A stretch of DNA of 64,000 bases, from assembly GCA_007134225.1 (NCBI GenBank), contig SLLE01000076.1, positions 1 to 64,000 of the forward strand, written 5' to 3'. Position numbers and translations under genes: made by a program. The notes under the pieces were generated by a model, which had not been told where the DNA came from, ran no database searches, and saw only the letters and a list, made by a program, of their open reading frames with translations. Below, in pieces: positions 1 through 9,565 of the stretch; the first letter of the stretch is position 1, and every line of letters begins with the position of its first letter. Origin of the DNA: Tindallia sp. (GTDB taxonomy: Bacteria > Bacillota > Clostridia > Peptostreptococcales > Tindalliaceae).

Positions 1-141
1 GAGTTTTACTTGAAAAAGTACCGCGAAGTGCCTAAACATCAACACAAACGTGCCCTTGTACTGACGGCAAGAAAACTGGTGCGGATGGTGGATGTGCTGC
101 TACGCAACCGCCAACTTTATGGGCTGGAAAGGAGCGTGTAA
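1..141 (+). CDS. IS110-family transposase, C-terminal fragment (5' truncated by window edge)
   Basis: Frame 1 from base 1: EFYLKKYREVPKHQHKRALVLTARKLVRMVDVLLRNRQLYGLERSV*, resembling the C-terminus of IS110/IS116/IS902 transposases; TAA at 139-141. Not in the ORF track. Confidence 0.75.
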   Translation, partial: EFYLKKYREVPKHQHKRALVLTARKLVRMVDVLLRNRQLYGLERSV

Positions 142-314
142 TTATCGATCTTTGATCGATCCGTTTATCCATTCGAACTCGAACAAATATTCTTATTTTG
201 GTTCGGGTTTGGTTTGTGTACGCTTTTTCCCTTGTTTTTATTGACTGTTTTAATCTTTTTTCTCATTACCCCCTTGACTTGTTACCACAAGTCTTTATAA
301 ACTTTTTTAATCAA

Positions 315-779
315 TCAGAATCTCAGCTCGTGATATACCGTTATTCCTGAATCATTTAATAAAGCTGCCGTGACGCCAAATCCATTTATTTTATTTTGAG
401 TGAAACTCCCATCATATATTTTTGTCACGCCGCAGGATGGACTATTGTCTTTCAGGTAGGCTTCTTTTACGCCATGTTTCTTTAAAAGATCAAGCGAACA
501 ATAAGCTCCTTTAATGTAAGCTGCTGTAATATCATTTCCAAGGCGATCAAAAATCTTACGTTCTCCTTTTAGAACCTGAATTCCTGTTCCATTAATAATT
601 TCTGCTGGTTGCCTGGGTGTCGGTAAGCCGCCTAATATCTCAGGGCAAAATGCCAATAATTCTTCTTCCTTTAAAGCTTTCATCAGATCTTTCGATGTAG
701 CAGCCTTCCCATTATACCGGCAAGGAACCCCTATCAGACAGGCACTTATAGCAATCATTCTCAGTTCACTCCTGTCCAT
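315..779 (-). CDS. DUF523 family protein
   Basis: MIAISACLIGVPCRYNGK... and KDNSPSCG motifs typical of DUF523. Confidence 0.85.
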   Translation of the reverse strand: MDRSELRMIAISACLIGVPCRYNGKAATSKDLMKALKEEELLAFCPEILGGLPTPRQPAEIINGTGIQVLKGERKIFDRLGNDITAAYIKGAYCSLDLLKKHGVKEAYLKDNSPSCGVTKIYDGSFTQNKINGFGVTAALLNDSGITVYHELRF

Positions 780-780
780 A

Positions 781-3165
781 TTAATTCATCTTGAGATTAA
801 CAATAGTAACTCCTGCACCGCCTTCACCATAGGCGCCATCTCTAAAACTATTTGCCAACCGATGTTTTTTCAACATCTTTTTTATACCCTGTTTCAGTAC
901 TCCTGTACCAATACCATGAATAATGGTTATTTCGGGATGCCCACTTAAATAAGAGTCATCTAAGTATTTGTCAACAATATAGAGCGCTTCTTCTAAATCC
1001 TTACCTCTTACATCGCACTCTCTTGATGTATGCTCCGTTTTATGCTGTATAATCTTTTGAAGGCCTTTTTCAGCTTTATTCTGCTCTCGTTTCAATTTTA
1101 CCAAGCTATTCAGTGGCATTGACATTTTCATCACACCAATTTGTACCAAGGCAGATTGTTTTTCTTCTTCCAGAGATATGATCGTCCCCTTTTGGTTTAA
1201 CGAGGGGATTTTCACTTCATCTCCTTCTTGTAAGTTTTCCGCAGCTTCTGCAGAAGTTGGTCCCTCCGAAAATAAATTCTGTGAGTCGTCGTCTTCCAAT
1301 TCTGATAAATTTCCACGGATATGCTGTCTGATTCTTTCTGCTTCTTTATTTTGATCTGACCGATGGGAATGATCCCTGATTCTGCGTAATTCCTCCACCA
1401 GTAAATCCGCTTCCTGCTTAGCCTCTTTCATGATTAGATATGCTTCTTTACGGGCGCTCACAATCAGTTTGTCTTTTTGGTCCTGAATTTTTTTTTCTTT
1501 TTCGTCCAGTTCACGTTCTCTCTGTTCTAATTCTCTCCGCAGTACGATTGCTTTTTCTGATTCCGTTTCAGCCAGTGTTTTATTCTCTTCAATGGAACGC
1601 AAGACATCTTCAAAGGCAATATTATCCTGAGTGAGAAATGTTTTCGCATTCTCAATAATCTCCGGCTCCAAACCCAGTTTAGCTGATATTTCAAATGCGT
1701 TAGACTTACCGGGTATGCCTGTCAATAGCCTGTAGGTGGGACTCAATGTCTCTACATCAAATTCAACCGACGCATTTTCCGTGTCTTCATTCATCAACGC
1801 ATATTGTTTAAGTTCACTGTAATGCGTCGTTGCCAATACCATAGATTGTTTATTTCTTAAATATGTGAGGATAGCCATGGCCAAAGCAGCACCCTCGGTC
1901 GGATCTGTTCCGGCACCTAATTCATCCAGCAGCACCAGAGAGTTACCTGTTACTTTTTTTAAAATCTCAACAATATTCGTCATGTGGGATGAAAAAGTAC
2001 TAAGGCTCTGTTCAATACTTTGTTCATCACCAATATCAGCAAATACCTGATCAAAAATACCCATCCGACTTCCGTAATCTGCAGGTATATGAAGACCGCT
2101 TTGTGTCATCAACGTTAATAATCCGACTGTTTTTAATGTAACGGTTTTGCCTCCTGTGTTTGGACCCGTTATAATTAGTGCCTGATGTGGATCACCAAGT
2201 TTTACCGAAACAGGAACTACTTCTTCGGGGTCAATCAGTGGATGCCTGGCATTTTTAATCTCAATCTGCCTGTCGTTTACCAATTTCGGCGTAACTGCCT
2301 TCATTCTGACAGACATTTCACCTTTGGCCATCATAAAATCCATTTGTTGCATTATTTCCTGATTGGACCGAAGCGTTTCCGCAACAAAAGCCACTTCTCC
2401 GGTTAGCTCCATCAGGATACGTTCTATTTCAATTTCTTCTTTCATTTTCAATTCTTTAAGCTCATTATTCATTTCAACAATAGCCATCGGCTCTATAAAA
2501 AGAGTGGCTCCGGAGGAAGACTGATCATGAATCATTCCCGGTATCATAGATTTATATTCCAGTTTTACCGGCACGACAAAGCGTCCCTGGCGTATGGTTA
2601 TAATGGCATCTTGTAAATACTTTTGATTCTTACTGGACTGAATAAATCCGTTTAATCGTGATCGAATACCATCATTTTTTTGTTGCATTTTTCGACGGAT
2701 TTGCTTTAATTCAGAGCTGGCGTTATCCGATAGCTCTGTATCACTCAGAATACAGATATCCAACCTTTCTTCCAAATGCCTGTTGGATTCCAGCATTTGA
2801 GCTTTCCACTTGAACATTGGCGTTTGATTTTTATCCTCAAATGCATTGAAAAATGCCTTGCATTTTCTCGCTGCTGCCAGTTGTTGTCTGATAATAATCA
2901 GCTGGCTTAAATCTAAAATGGATCCTAACTCTGCCTTGCGGCACAAATTGAGTGCATCACTCAATCCGTAAAGAGGCATCGCCCCTTTTTGTCTTCGTAT
3001 CGTTTCTGCTTCGCTGGTTTCCTGCTGCATTTCACGAATCGCTTCTATTTCCTTCTCCGGATGCAGTTCTTTGACCAATTGAACTCCCAGTTCGGAAACA
3101 CATAGCTCGCTGAGGATTTCCTTTATTTTATTGAACTCCAGTAGGGTAATTGCTTTTGAATTCAT
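781..3165 (-). CDS. mutS2: Endonuclease MutS2
   Basis: Walker A TGPNTGGKTVTLKT, MutS ATPase domain, C-terminal Smr domain (DVRGKDLEEAL...IIHGIGTGVLK). Confidence 0.97.
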   Translation of the reverse strand: MNSKAITLLEFNKIKEILSELCVSELGVQLVKELHPEKEIEAIREMQQETSEAETIRRQKGAMPLYGLSDALNLCRKAELGSILDLSQLIIIRQQLAAARKCKAFFNAFEDKNQTPMFKWKAQMLESNRHLEERLDICILSDTELSDNASSELKQIRRKMQQKNDGIRSRLNGFIQSSKNQKYLQDAIITIRQGRFVVPVKLEYKSMIPGMIHDQSSSGATLFIEPMAIVEMNNELKELKMKEEIEIERILMELTGEVAFVAETLRSNQEIMQQMDFMMAKGEMSVRMKAVTPKLVNDRQIEIKNARHPLIDPEEVVPVSVKLGDPHQALIITGPNTGGKTVTLKTVGLLTLMTQSGLHIPADYGSRMGIFDQVFADIGDEQSIEQSLSTFSSHMTNIVEILKKVTGNSLVLLDELGAGTDPTEGAALAMAILTYLRNKQSMVLATTHYSELKQYALMNEDTENASVEFDVETLSPTYRLLTGIPGKSNAFEISAKLGLEPEIIENAKTFLTQDNIAFEDVLRSIEENKTLAETESEKAIVLRRELEQRERELDEKEKKIQDQKDKLIVSARKEAYLIMKEAKQEADLLVEELRRIRDHSHRSDQNKEAERIRQHIRGNLSELEDDDSQNLFSEGPTSAEAAENLQEGDEVKIPSLNQKGTIISLEEEKQSALVQIGVMKMSMPLNSLVKLKREQNKAEKGLQKIIQHKTEHTSRECDVRGKDLEEALYIVDKYLDDSYLSGHPEITIIHGIGTGVLKQGIKKMLKKHRLANSFRDGAYGEGGAGVTIVNLKMN

Positions 3166-3346
3166 TCATTTCTTCCTTTTTTCTTTATTTATCCATTTAT
3201 TAACCGTCATCATTGTAGCATATTCACGCCTTTTTAAAAAGTCTTCATCCAGTTCCAAGACTTACTATTAAATCTGATTTTCACTGCAATAATGAATTTA
3301 TCCTTATTCTTCTGAATCCTTTCTTCATTCCTTGGGTAATATGCTT

Positions 3347-3352
3347 TATAAT
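3347..3352 (+). promoter_or_regulatory. Putative -10 box (TATAAT) for the 3378-10614 operon
   Basis: TATAAT with a weak -35 TTCATT at 3324-3329 (17-nt spacing); RBS-like gagggggaga follows. Confidence 0.45.
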
Positions 3353-3377
3353 AACAGGTAGAGGGGGAGAGCTAACC

Positions 3378-6300
3378 ATGAAAACTCATGAGGACTTTTA
3401 TGATATGTTGTATTCACATTTTTTGAATAATACTTTTTTAAATCTTATTGATATGACAAAGGAAGGCATGGAAGCTTATCTAAAGGATGTTTCGTTAACA
3501 AAAAACCTTAAGAAAATGATTTCTAATACGGATTTCAGCTGTAAATCCGTTTACAATCTCTTAAAGCCAATGCTGCTGAAACTTTGGAATGATGAAGCTC
3601 CCAAGGATCCATTAACGTATCTTTATCAATTTACACTTTCCATGTCCTTCCCGCATGCCGTTGAGATCGAGCTTGATGAAAAATATGAAAAGGGATGTTT
3701 TTTTTACCTTGAAGGGTTACGAGTAGCGACACATATGAAGAAGGAAAACGATCAGATTTCTTTTCAGGGTAAGTATCCTATGCGCCTTGGAATCGATGAG
3801 CTGGGTGCAAACACGGCCCAATCCAAAGAATACAGGAATTTTTTAAGTGCTTTTGAAAATGAATATATTCATGAAATGATGCGTCTGAATTTCGAGGTTA
3901 CTCATCACAATACATTAGATCACATTTGTGGCGTGCATTACATGGCAGTGCTAATTGCAAAACAGCTTTATGAATTTGGAATTCCGGTTGATGTTGGCAG
4001 AGTATCCGGAGCAGCTGCAGGTCATGATTTAGGGAAGTTCGGATGTCGAAGCCTTGAATCAAAGCGCGTAGCCTATCTTCATTATTATTATACTGAGCAG
4101 TGGTTTAAAAATCGGGAAATATTTAATATTGGTCACGTTGCCTTAAACCATTCTGTATGGGACCTTGAACTTGAAAATCTACCATTGGAATCACTTATTC
4201 TTATTTATTCAGACTTTAGGGTTAAAAATAAAGCCACTGAGGAAAATCCATTCACCATGTCTTTTTTCAACCTGGACGATTCTTTTCAGGTCATTTTAAG
4301 CAAACTGGACAATGTTGATGAAGCAAAAGAAAGGCGCTACCAGCGGGTTTATGCCAAATTAAAAGACTTCGAAGACTACATGATCGATCTCGGAGTCCAG
4401 ACGGATCCAGATTTGTCGATAGAATCTGCTAGAAAATCCGGCAAAAAATACTATTCCTTAATGCATGGCACTGAAGTAACGCAAAACCTGAAATATTTTG
4501 CCATCCAGCATAACACACATTTGCTTTACCGTTTTAGGGATGAAGATTCTTTAAGCGAAATCATTGAATTGGCTCGTAATGAAAAAAATGACAAGACACT
4601 TAGAAAGTATTTGGATTTGTTTGAGGAGTACAACGCATATTTTACTCAAAAACAAAAAATTGTAACCTTGCGGTTTTTTTACGAAAAACTAACTCATCCA
4701 GAAGAAGATATTCGACGTCAATGTGCTGAACTGATTGGTAAAATCATTGGCCAGTTTGATGAGAATTATCGCAAGGAACTGCCGGAAGATGCAGAGCTTC
4801 CGCCGCCTGATATAACCAGTTTCGACTTGTTGCGCGAATATATGAAACAATTTATTAACCCGGATCACAAAATTACCGATGTTCATTCTCATTGGATTCG
4901 ATACAACCTGACAAATATGCTGTCACGTCTATTCACAACCTGTGATCAAAAAGATATAAGTCCATATAAAGATATTATCGTAGAGTTCTTTCAGGAATCT
5001 CAAGATTATGCTCAAGAGGTGGATATTAATTACCTTATGGCTATCCCCAAAATTCCCGTCTATCCAGGAGATCCAACTTTGACTGTTTTTTTTCAGTATG
5101 TTCGCTCTGCCCTTGGACAAAAAAGCATTCAAGAAGACTTGGATCTTCGAATATCAGTCCTTGAATCCCTCAATTATTTGGTGGATTACTTTAGTTATGA
5201 CAGCGATGAAATCGCATTTGTTAAAACGCTTTTTACTGAAAAACCATCTAAATCTCGAATTCCGGCAGAAAACTATATGATGCTGCGTATCGCAAAGAAG
5301 CTATTTTCAGATGAAAAAATGATCCGACCATATAATGAATTTTACGAGCTGGATATTCATAAAGTACCGGATATTCATCTGACGAATTTAAAAACCGCAA
5401 CAAACTGGGTAACAAAAAGAATCCATGTAGAGTTGTTACTGGACTATCTAAGTCAAAACCCGACGTTGAATAAGCTCTACACCGCCATGCACTTTTGCAA
5501 TTTATTAAAAGTCAGCAGCGTAGAAAGTGTAAGAATCCAAGCCGGCGAGTCGCTTGTGAAGCTTTTTCCCCAACTGCCCATGGAACAACGAAATGATGTC
5601 GCCATTGAATTGCTGCGCGCACTTGAAATTGATGGAGCACAGCATACAAAATATATCCCGGATTATCTGGGACAAATCATCATCTACCTTCAACGTGTTG
5701 AGATTGATGAAATAATTTTAGATTTAACCGAGAAAATCAAACAGGGAAATTCCGAAATTAATTCACTTCTTTTAAAAACCATCGGAGTCTTTATCCAAAA
5801 TTATCCGAAATATCAGGAGTTTTTTAATGAATTAGAAGATGAATACGACTCGCGTTTGCGAAAAATGATGGGCGTCCTGCTAAACGGTTTGGTGCATAAT
5901 CAATTTCAAATCCAACAGATCTCTTTCAGTGTATTAGGAAAGGACATTTTCGGCTCTTCCCTGCTGACACTGGAAGAAAAAGCTCACTTGTTTAAAATGA
6001 TTGCCAAAAAAATGCTTACGTTATCCAAGGAAACGGAAGATCATGAGCTTCTGTTCCTGACAAATTCTTCAAGCCTGAACCATATTTATCGTTTTGTTTC
6101 TGATTATGCGTTTTTTCATAAACCCATCGAAGTTCCAGTTCCTGAAAAGGTGGCTTTCTTTCCAGGATCTTTCGATCCATTCACCCTGGGACATAAAGAA
6201 ATCACAACAGATATTCGTAATAAAGGATTTGAGGTTTACTTAGCCATTGATGAATTTTCCTGGTCAAAAAGAACACAGCCAAATTTAATTAGAAAAAACA

Positions 6301-8276
6301 TTGCAAACATGTCGATTGCTGACGAACTTCATGTATTTATATTCCCTGAAGAATTACCTGTTAACCTTGCTAATCCGAAGGATTTAAGGAAACTTAAACA
6401 TCTTTTTCAGAATTCAGAGGTCTACCTCGTGGCAGGCAGCGATGTACTAATCAATGCATCGGCATATCGCAGTAAGGAAAATGAATTAATTCTGGATTTT
6501 GGCCACATTATCTTCGAAAGACGCAATGCGGATTATTCGCCGGATGACCACGCCCGGTTGACTCAATTAATGGAAAGAATCAACAAACCAGTGATCCGAT
6601 TAAACCTGGCACCTCAGTATGAAGATATCAGTTCATCGCAAATCCGAAACTATATCGATGAAAATCGTGACATATCACGAATGATTGACCCTCTTTGCCA
6701 GCATTATATCTATAAACAAAATCTTTACCGGAATGAGCCTCAGTACAAATCCCTGATCCAGACAATTTCGCTGGATATTGATATCAGAGATCATTTTACC
6801 TACGAGTTAATCAATAATATTGTGTCCACTTTCCATGATCATTACAACTATTCTTTTAAACAAATTGAATCCGTGCTTAAAAAACCCAACGGTCGCCTGA
6901 TCCTCATTCGTGATGTTAAGCAAAATGGCAAAGTGCTTGCCTATGCCGCCATTCACTGGATTCCTTCTGAACAGATTTATCAGGAATTTCAAAACCGAAA
7001 CATTTCTCGCTATGTCAGAGAGCAATATACCGGTCGCATCATAGCGATCGATGGAGTGTTCGCCATCGACCATCATCAGTTTGACAATTTACATCAGATT
7101 ATACTGACAGAAACCATCGCCTATGCTTTGAAACACGACTATGGCTATGCCATTTTCCAAAACAAAATTGACGAAAAAACTCCAGAAGCCGTTTTTGATA
7201 TTTTAAAGTTACATGGTTTTACCGACCTGGATTACGGTAGTGAAGGAAGTCCGGTTTTTACTGTTGATATGTCTAATCCCTGTACGCTTAATCTGGATAT
7301 TATGACGATCATCAAAGAGCCTTTCAAAAGCAATCACAATGTTCAGAAAGTCATTAACCATACCCGAACGCGCTTGCAAAAAGTATTGACTGAACTATAT
7401 CCTAGTCATTTATTGCTATCTTTTGATCGCAGCATCATTGACGAGACCCTGATCAAAAAAATATGCCATGAAAACGAGGTTCCCCCAGTGCCCTTAGATA
7501 CTAAAAAACTGGGAGAGGCTATGTGTGTTCCTTTTGGAAACGTGCTGAATCGTATTATTGTGCCTAATACCGTTACCAAATCTCTGCATACTGAGCGTAT
7601 GTTCGATCCTGACATGAAGAGCTTTAATATTCGATCTTTCCCTTACTACCTGGATTTAAAACATCAGATCCGTATGATCAATTCCTTTAACCGCCCGGTC
7701 ATTTTGGTAGACGATTTGTTGAATAAAGGATACCGAATTCGTGGTTTGGACCCATTATTGAATGAAGAAAAATTGAACGTGAAAAAAATTGTTGTAGGCT
7801 TACTCTCTGGCAGTGGAAAAGAATTAATGGAAATTCAAAATCGGGCGGTAGACAGTGCCTATTTCATTCCTAAACTTCGTCTGTGGTTTAACGAAGCATT
7901 AATGTATCCCTTTATCGGCGGTGACTATTTGTGGCGCGGATCTTATCCCAACAGTAATTTAATGCCTTCCATCAACCAAATACTGCCCTATACATCGCCG
8001 AGCTTTATCAAAGGCGTTACCAACCGACAACTTTATAATATGTCAGAGGTGTGCATCGAAAATTCCATTGCCATTCTTCATGTGCTGGAAAAGGAGTACC
8101 AGAAACTTTACGAACGAAAATTGACATTATCTTTATTGGGAGAGGTGTTTATATATCCACGATATCCTGACAATGGACCTCATATGGAATATGATTTTAG
8201 TGTTGCTCCTTCGGAACATCTGAAAAAAGACTTGGAATTGTTGCAACGACTTGAACTGATGGTTATAACATCCTAA
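3378..8276 (+). CDS. Multidomain protein: HD phosphohydrolase, long helical region, NadD/CoaD-type nucleotidylyltransferase, GNAT-like region, type I phosphoribosyltransferase-like domain
   Basis: HD residues H..(DHICGVH)..AAGHDLGKFGC..ALNHSVWD..YSDFRV; nucleotidylyltransferase FFPGSFDPFTLGHKEI, LVAGSDVL and ISSSQIRNYI; PRPP-type motif RPVILVDDLLNKGYR. Confidence 0.85.
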   Translation: MKTHEDFYDMLYSHFLNNTFLNLIDMTKEGMEAYLKDVSLTKNLKKMISNTDFSCKSVYNLLKPMLLKLWNDEAPKDPLTYLYQFTLSMSFPHAVEIELDEKYEKGCFFYLEGLRVATHMKKENDQISFQGKYPMRLGIDELGANTAQSKEYRNFLSAFENEYIHEMMRLNFEVTHHNTLDHICGVHYMAVLIAKQLYEFGIPVDVGRVSGAAAGHDLGKFGCRSLESKRVAYLHYYYTEQWFKNREIFNIGHVALNHSVWDLELENLPLESLILIYSDFRVKNKATEENPFTMSFFNLDDSFQVILSKLDNVDEAKERRYQRVYAKLKDFEDYMIDLGVQTDPDLSIESARKSGKKYYSLMHGTEVTQNLKYFAIQHNTHLLYRFRDEDSLSEIIELARNEKNDKTLRKYLDLFEEYNAYFTQKQKIVTLRFFYEKLTHPEEDIRRQCAELIGKIIGQFDENYRKELPEDAELPPPDITSFDLLREYMKQFINPDHKITDVHSHWIRYNLTNMLSRLFTTCDQKDISPYKDIIVEFFQESQDYAQEVDINYLMAIPKIPVYPGDPTLTVFFQYVRSALGQKSIQEDLDLRISVLESLNYLVDYFSYDSDEIAFVKTLFTEKPSKSRIPAENYMMLRIAKKLFSDEKMIRPYNEFYELDIHKVPDIHLTNLKTATNWVTKRIHVELLLDYLSQNPTLNKLYTAMHFCNLLKVSSVESVRIQAGESLVKLFPQLPMEQRNDVAIELLRALEIDGAQHTKYIPDYLGQIIIYLQRVEIDEIILDLTEKIKQGNSEINSLLLKTIGVFIQNYPKYQEFFNELEDEYDSRLRKMMGVLLNGLVHNQFQIQQISFSVLGKDIFGSSLLTLEEKAHLFKMIAKKMLTLSKETEDHELLFLTNSSSLNHIYRFVSDYAFFHKPIEVPVPEKVAFFPGSFDPFTLGHKEITTDIRNKGFEVYLAIDEFSWSKRTQPNLIRKNIANMSIADELHVFIFPEELPVNLANPKDLRKLKHLFQNSEVYLVAGSDVLINASAYRSKENELILDFGHIIFERRNADYSPDDHARLTQLMERINKPVIRLNLAPQYEDISSSQIRNYIDENRDISRMIDPLCQHYIYKQNLYRNEPQYKSLIQTISLDIDIRDHFTYELINNIVSTFHDHYNYSFKQIESVLKKPNGRLILIRDVKQNGKVLAYAAIHWIPSEQIYQEFQNRNISRYVREQYTGRIIAIDGVFAIDHHQFDNLHQIILTETIAYALKHDYGYAIFQNKIDEKTPEAVFDILKLHGFTDLDYGSEGSPVFTVDMSNPCTLNLDIMTIIKEPFKSNHNVQKVINHTRTRLQKVLTELYPSHLLLSFDRSIIDETLIKKICHENEVPPVPLDTKKLGEAMCVPFGNVLNRIIVPNTVTKSLHTERMFDPDMKSFNIRSFPYYLDLKHQIRMINSFNRPVILVDDLLNKGYRIRGLDPLLNEEKLNVKKIVVGLLSGSGKELMEIQNRAVDSAYFIPKLRLWFNEALMYPFIGGDYLWRGSYPNSNLMPSINQILPYTSPSFIKGVTNRQLYNMSEVCIENSIAILHVLEKEYQKLYERKLTLSLLGEVFIYPRYPDNGPHMEYDFSVAPSEHLKKDLELLQRLELMVITS

Positions 8277-8290
8277 AGGGAGGTAATGTT

Positions 8291-9565
8291 TTGTATTATT
8301 TTTACCAATTAAAGGGATCTATTTTAGTTTCAAATCAGGAACATCCGGAGCTTCATGCCATCAGCCAACAACAAGCATCCACGGCCCAGCAACGAATTTA
8401 TTGGCTCGTGAAGAGAAACCCACTTCGCAGTCACGTTTGCGCCTGTATTATGGAACCATGGCATCTTTTTTTAGAAGAAGAATCCCTAGCTTTATTGAAT
8501 AAAGAAATAGATTTACTCCCTTCACAAGAGGAACAACTAAAGAATCTGGAAGCAGAAATACCCTGGATCCTCGACAGAATTAACTCAAAACATGCCTATA
8601 CGCTAAACACAAATCATCCCCGCTGGAAAGAACGATTGGATGATCCATTGATTAAAGGCAGCCGAATCAATATCGCTGGTCTTGGTGATGTCGGGGGCAC
8701 CCTTCTCACAGGTCTCCGTATGCAGCCCATCGGCAAAATCAATTCAATCGGCATTTTTGATTTATCCAGAGACAAAATGAACCGATGGGAACAGGAAGCT
8801 AATCAAATAGCCAGCATGAACTATGATCAGCATCCCCCGGTTCATATGATTTCTGAAAATCAACTTTTTGACTGTGATATCTTCCTATTTTGTATCGCGA
8901 AGCAAATACCCGAGTTGGGAACAGATGTTAGCGACGTGCGGATGGCGCAGCTGGAGGCCAATGCCAATATTGTTAAAATATATGCACAAAAGGCCAGGTC
9001 AGCTAAATTCAAGGGTCTGTTTGCTGTGATTTCCGACCCGGTAGACCAGCTTTGTAAAATTGCCTATGAGAGCAGCAACTATAATGAAGCAGGTGAAATT
9101 GATTTGGAAGGACTGTTTCCCGAGCAGGTAAAAGGATTTGGTTTAGGGGTTATGAATGCCAGAGCCAATTACTATGCAATAAAACACGAAAACAGCCGTC
9201 ATTACCTTAAGGAAGGTCGTGCCTTCGGGCCCCACGGCGCCGGACTTTTTATATTAAATTCGCTGATTAATTACAACGAAAAGATCTCCAGTGATTTAAC
9301 ACAGAAAACACTGACAGCTAATTTATCGGTTCGAAAAACTGGTTATAAGCCCTTTGTTGCCCCAGCGTTATCATCAGGATGTTTTTCGATCCTGGCAGCC
9401 ATCACTGGAGAAGAACAGTATAGTACCACTTTCATGGGAGGCGTTTACTTCGGTAGCCGAAATTGGCTTCAGCCTTTTGGCCCAGCCTGGGAAACCTATA
9501 AACTTCCGAAGCCCGTGGCTGAAACACTACAAAATACTTGGAGAAAGTTGGATCAAACAAAATGA
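8291..9565 (+). CDS. Divergent lactate/malate dehydrogenase-like Rossmann protein
   Basis: TTG start with gggaggtaa RBS; GLGDVGGTLL, IFDLSRDKMNRWEQE, FAVISDPVDQLC, KGFGLGVMNARANYYA and AFGPHGAG parallel the LDH/MDH fold (GxGxVG, VSNPVD-like, H-G region). Confidence 0.6.
   Translation: MYYFYQLKGSILVSNQEHPELHAISQQQASTAQQRIYWLVKRNPLRSHVCACIMEPWHLFLEEESLALLNKEIDLLPSQEEQLKNLEAEIPWILDRINSKHAYTLNTNHPRWKERLDDPLIKGSRINIAGLGDVGGTLLTGLRMQPIGKINSIGIFDLSRDKMNRWEQEANQIASMNYDQHPPVHMISENQLFDCDIFLFCIAKQIPELGTDVSDVRMAQLEANANIVKIYAQKARSAKFKGLFAVISDPVDQLCKIAYESSNYNEAGEIDLEGLFPEQVKGFGLGVMNARANYYAIKHENSRHYLKEGRAFGPHGAGLFILNSLINYNEKISSDLTQKTLTANLSVRKTGYKPFVAPALSSGCFSILAAITGEEQYSTTFMGGVYFGSRNWLQPFGPAWETYKLPKPVAETLQNTWRKLDQTK

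Noticed and set aside
1440-2406. Short + strand ORFs antisense to mutS2 (and similar 60-140 aa ORFs opposite other large genes)
   Set aside because: They overlap well-supported conserved genes, show low-complexity frame-shadow composition and lack RBS; treated as spurious.
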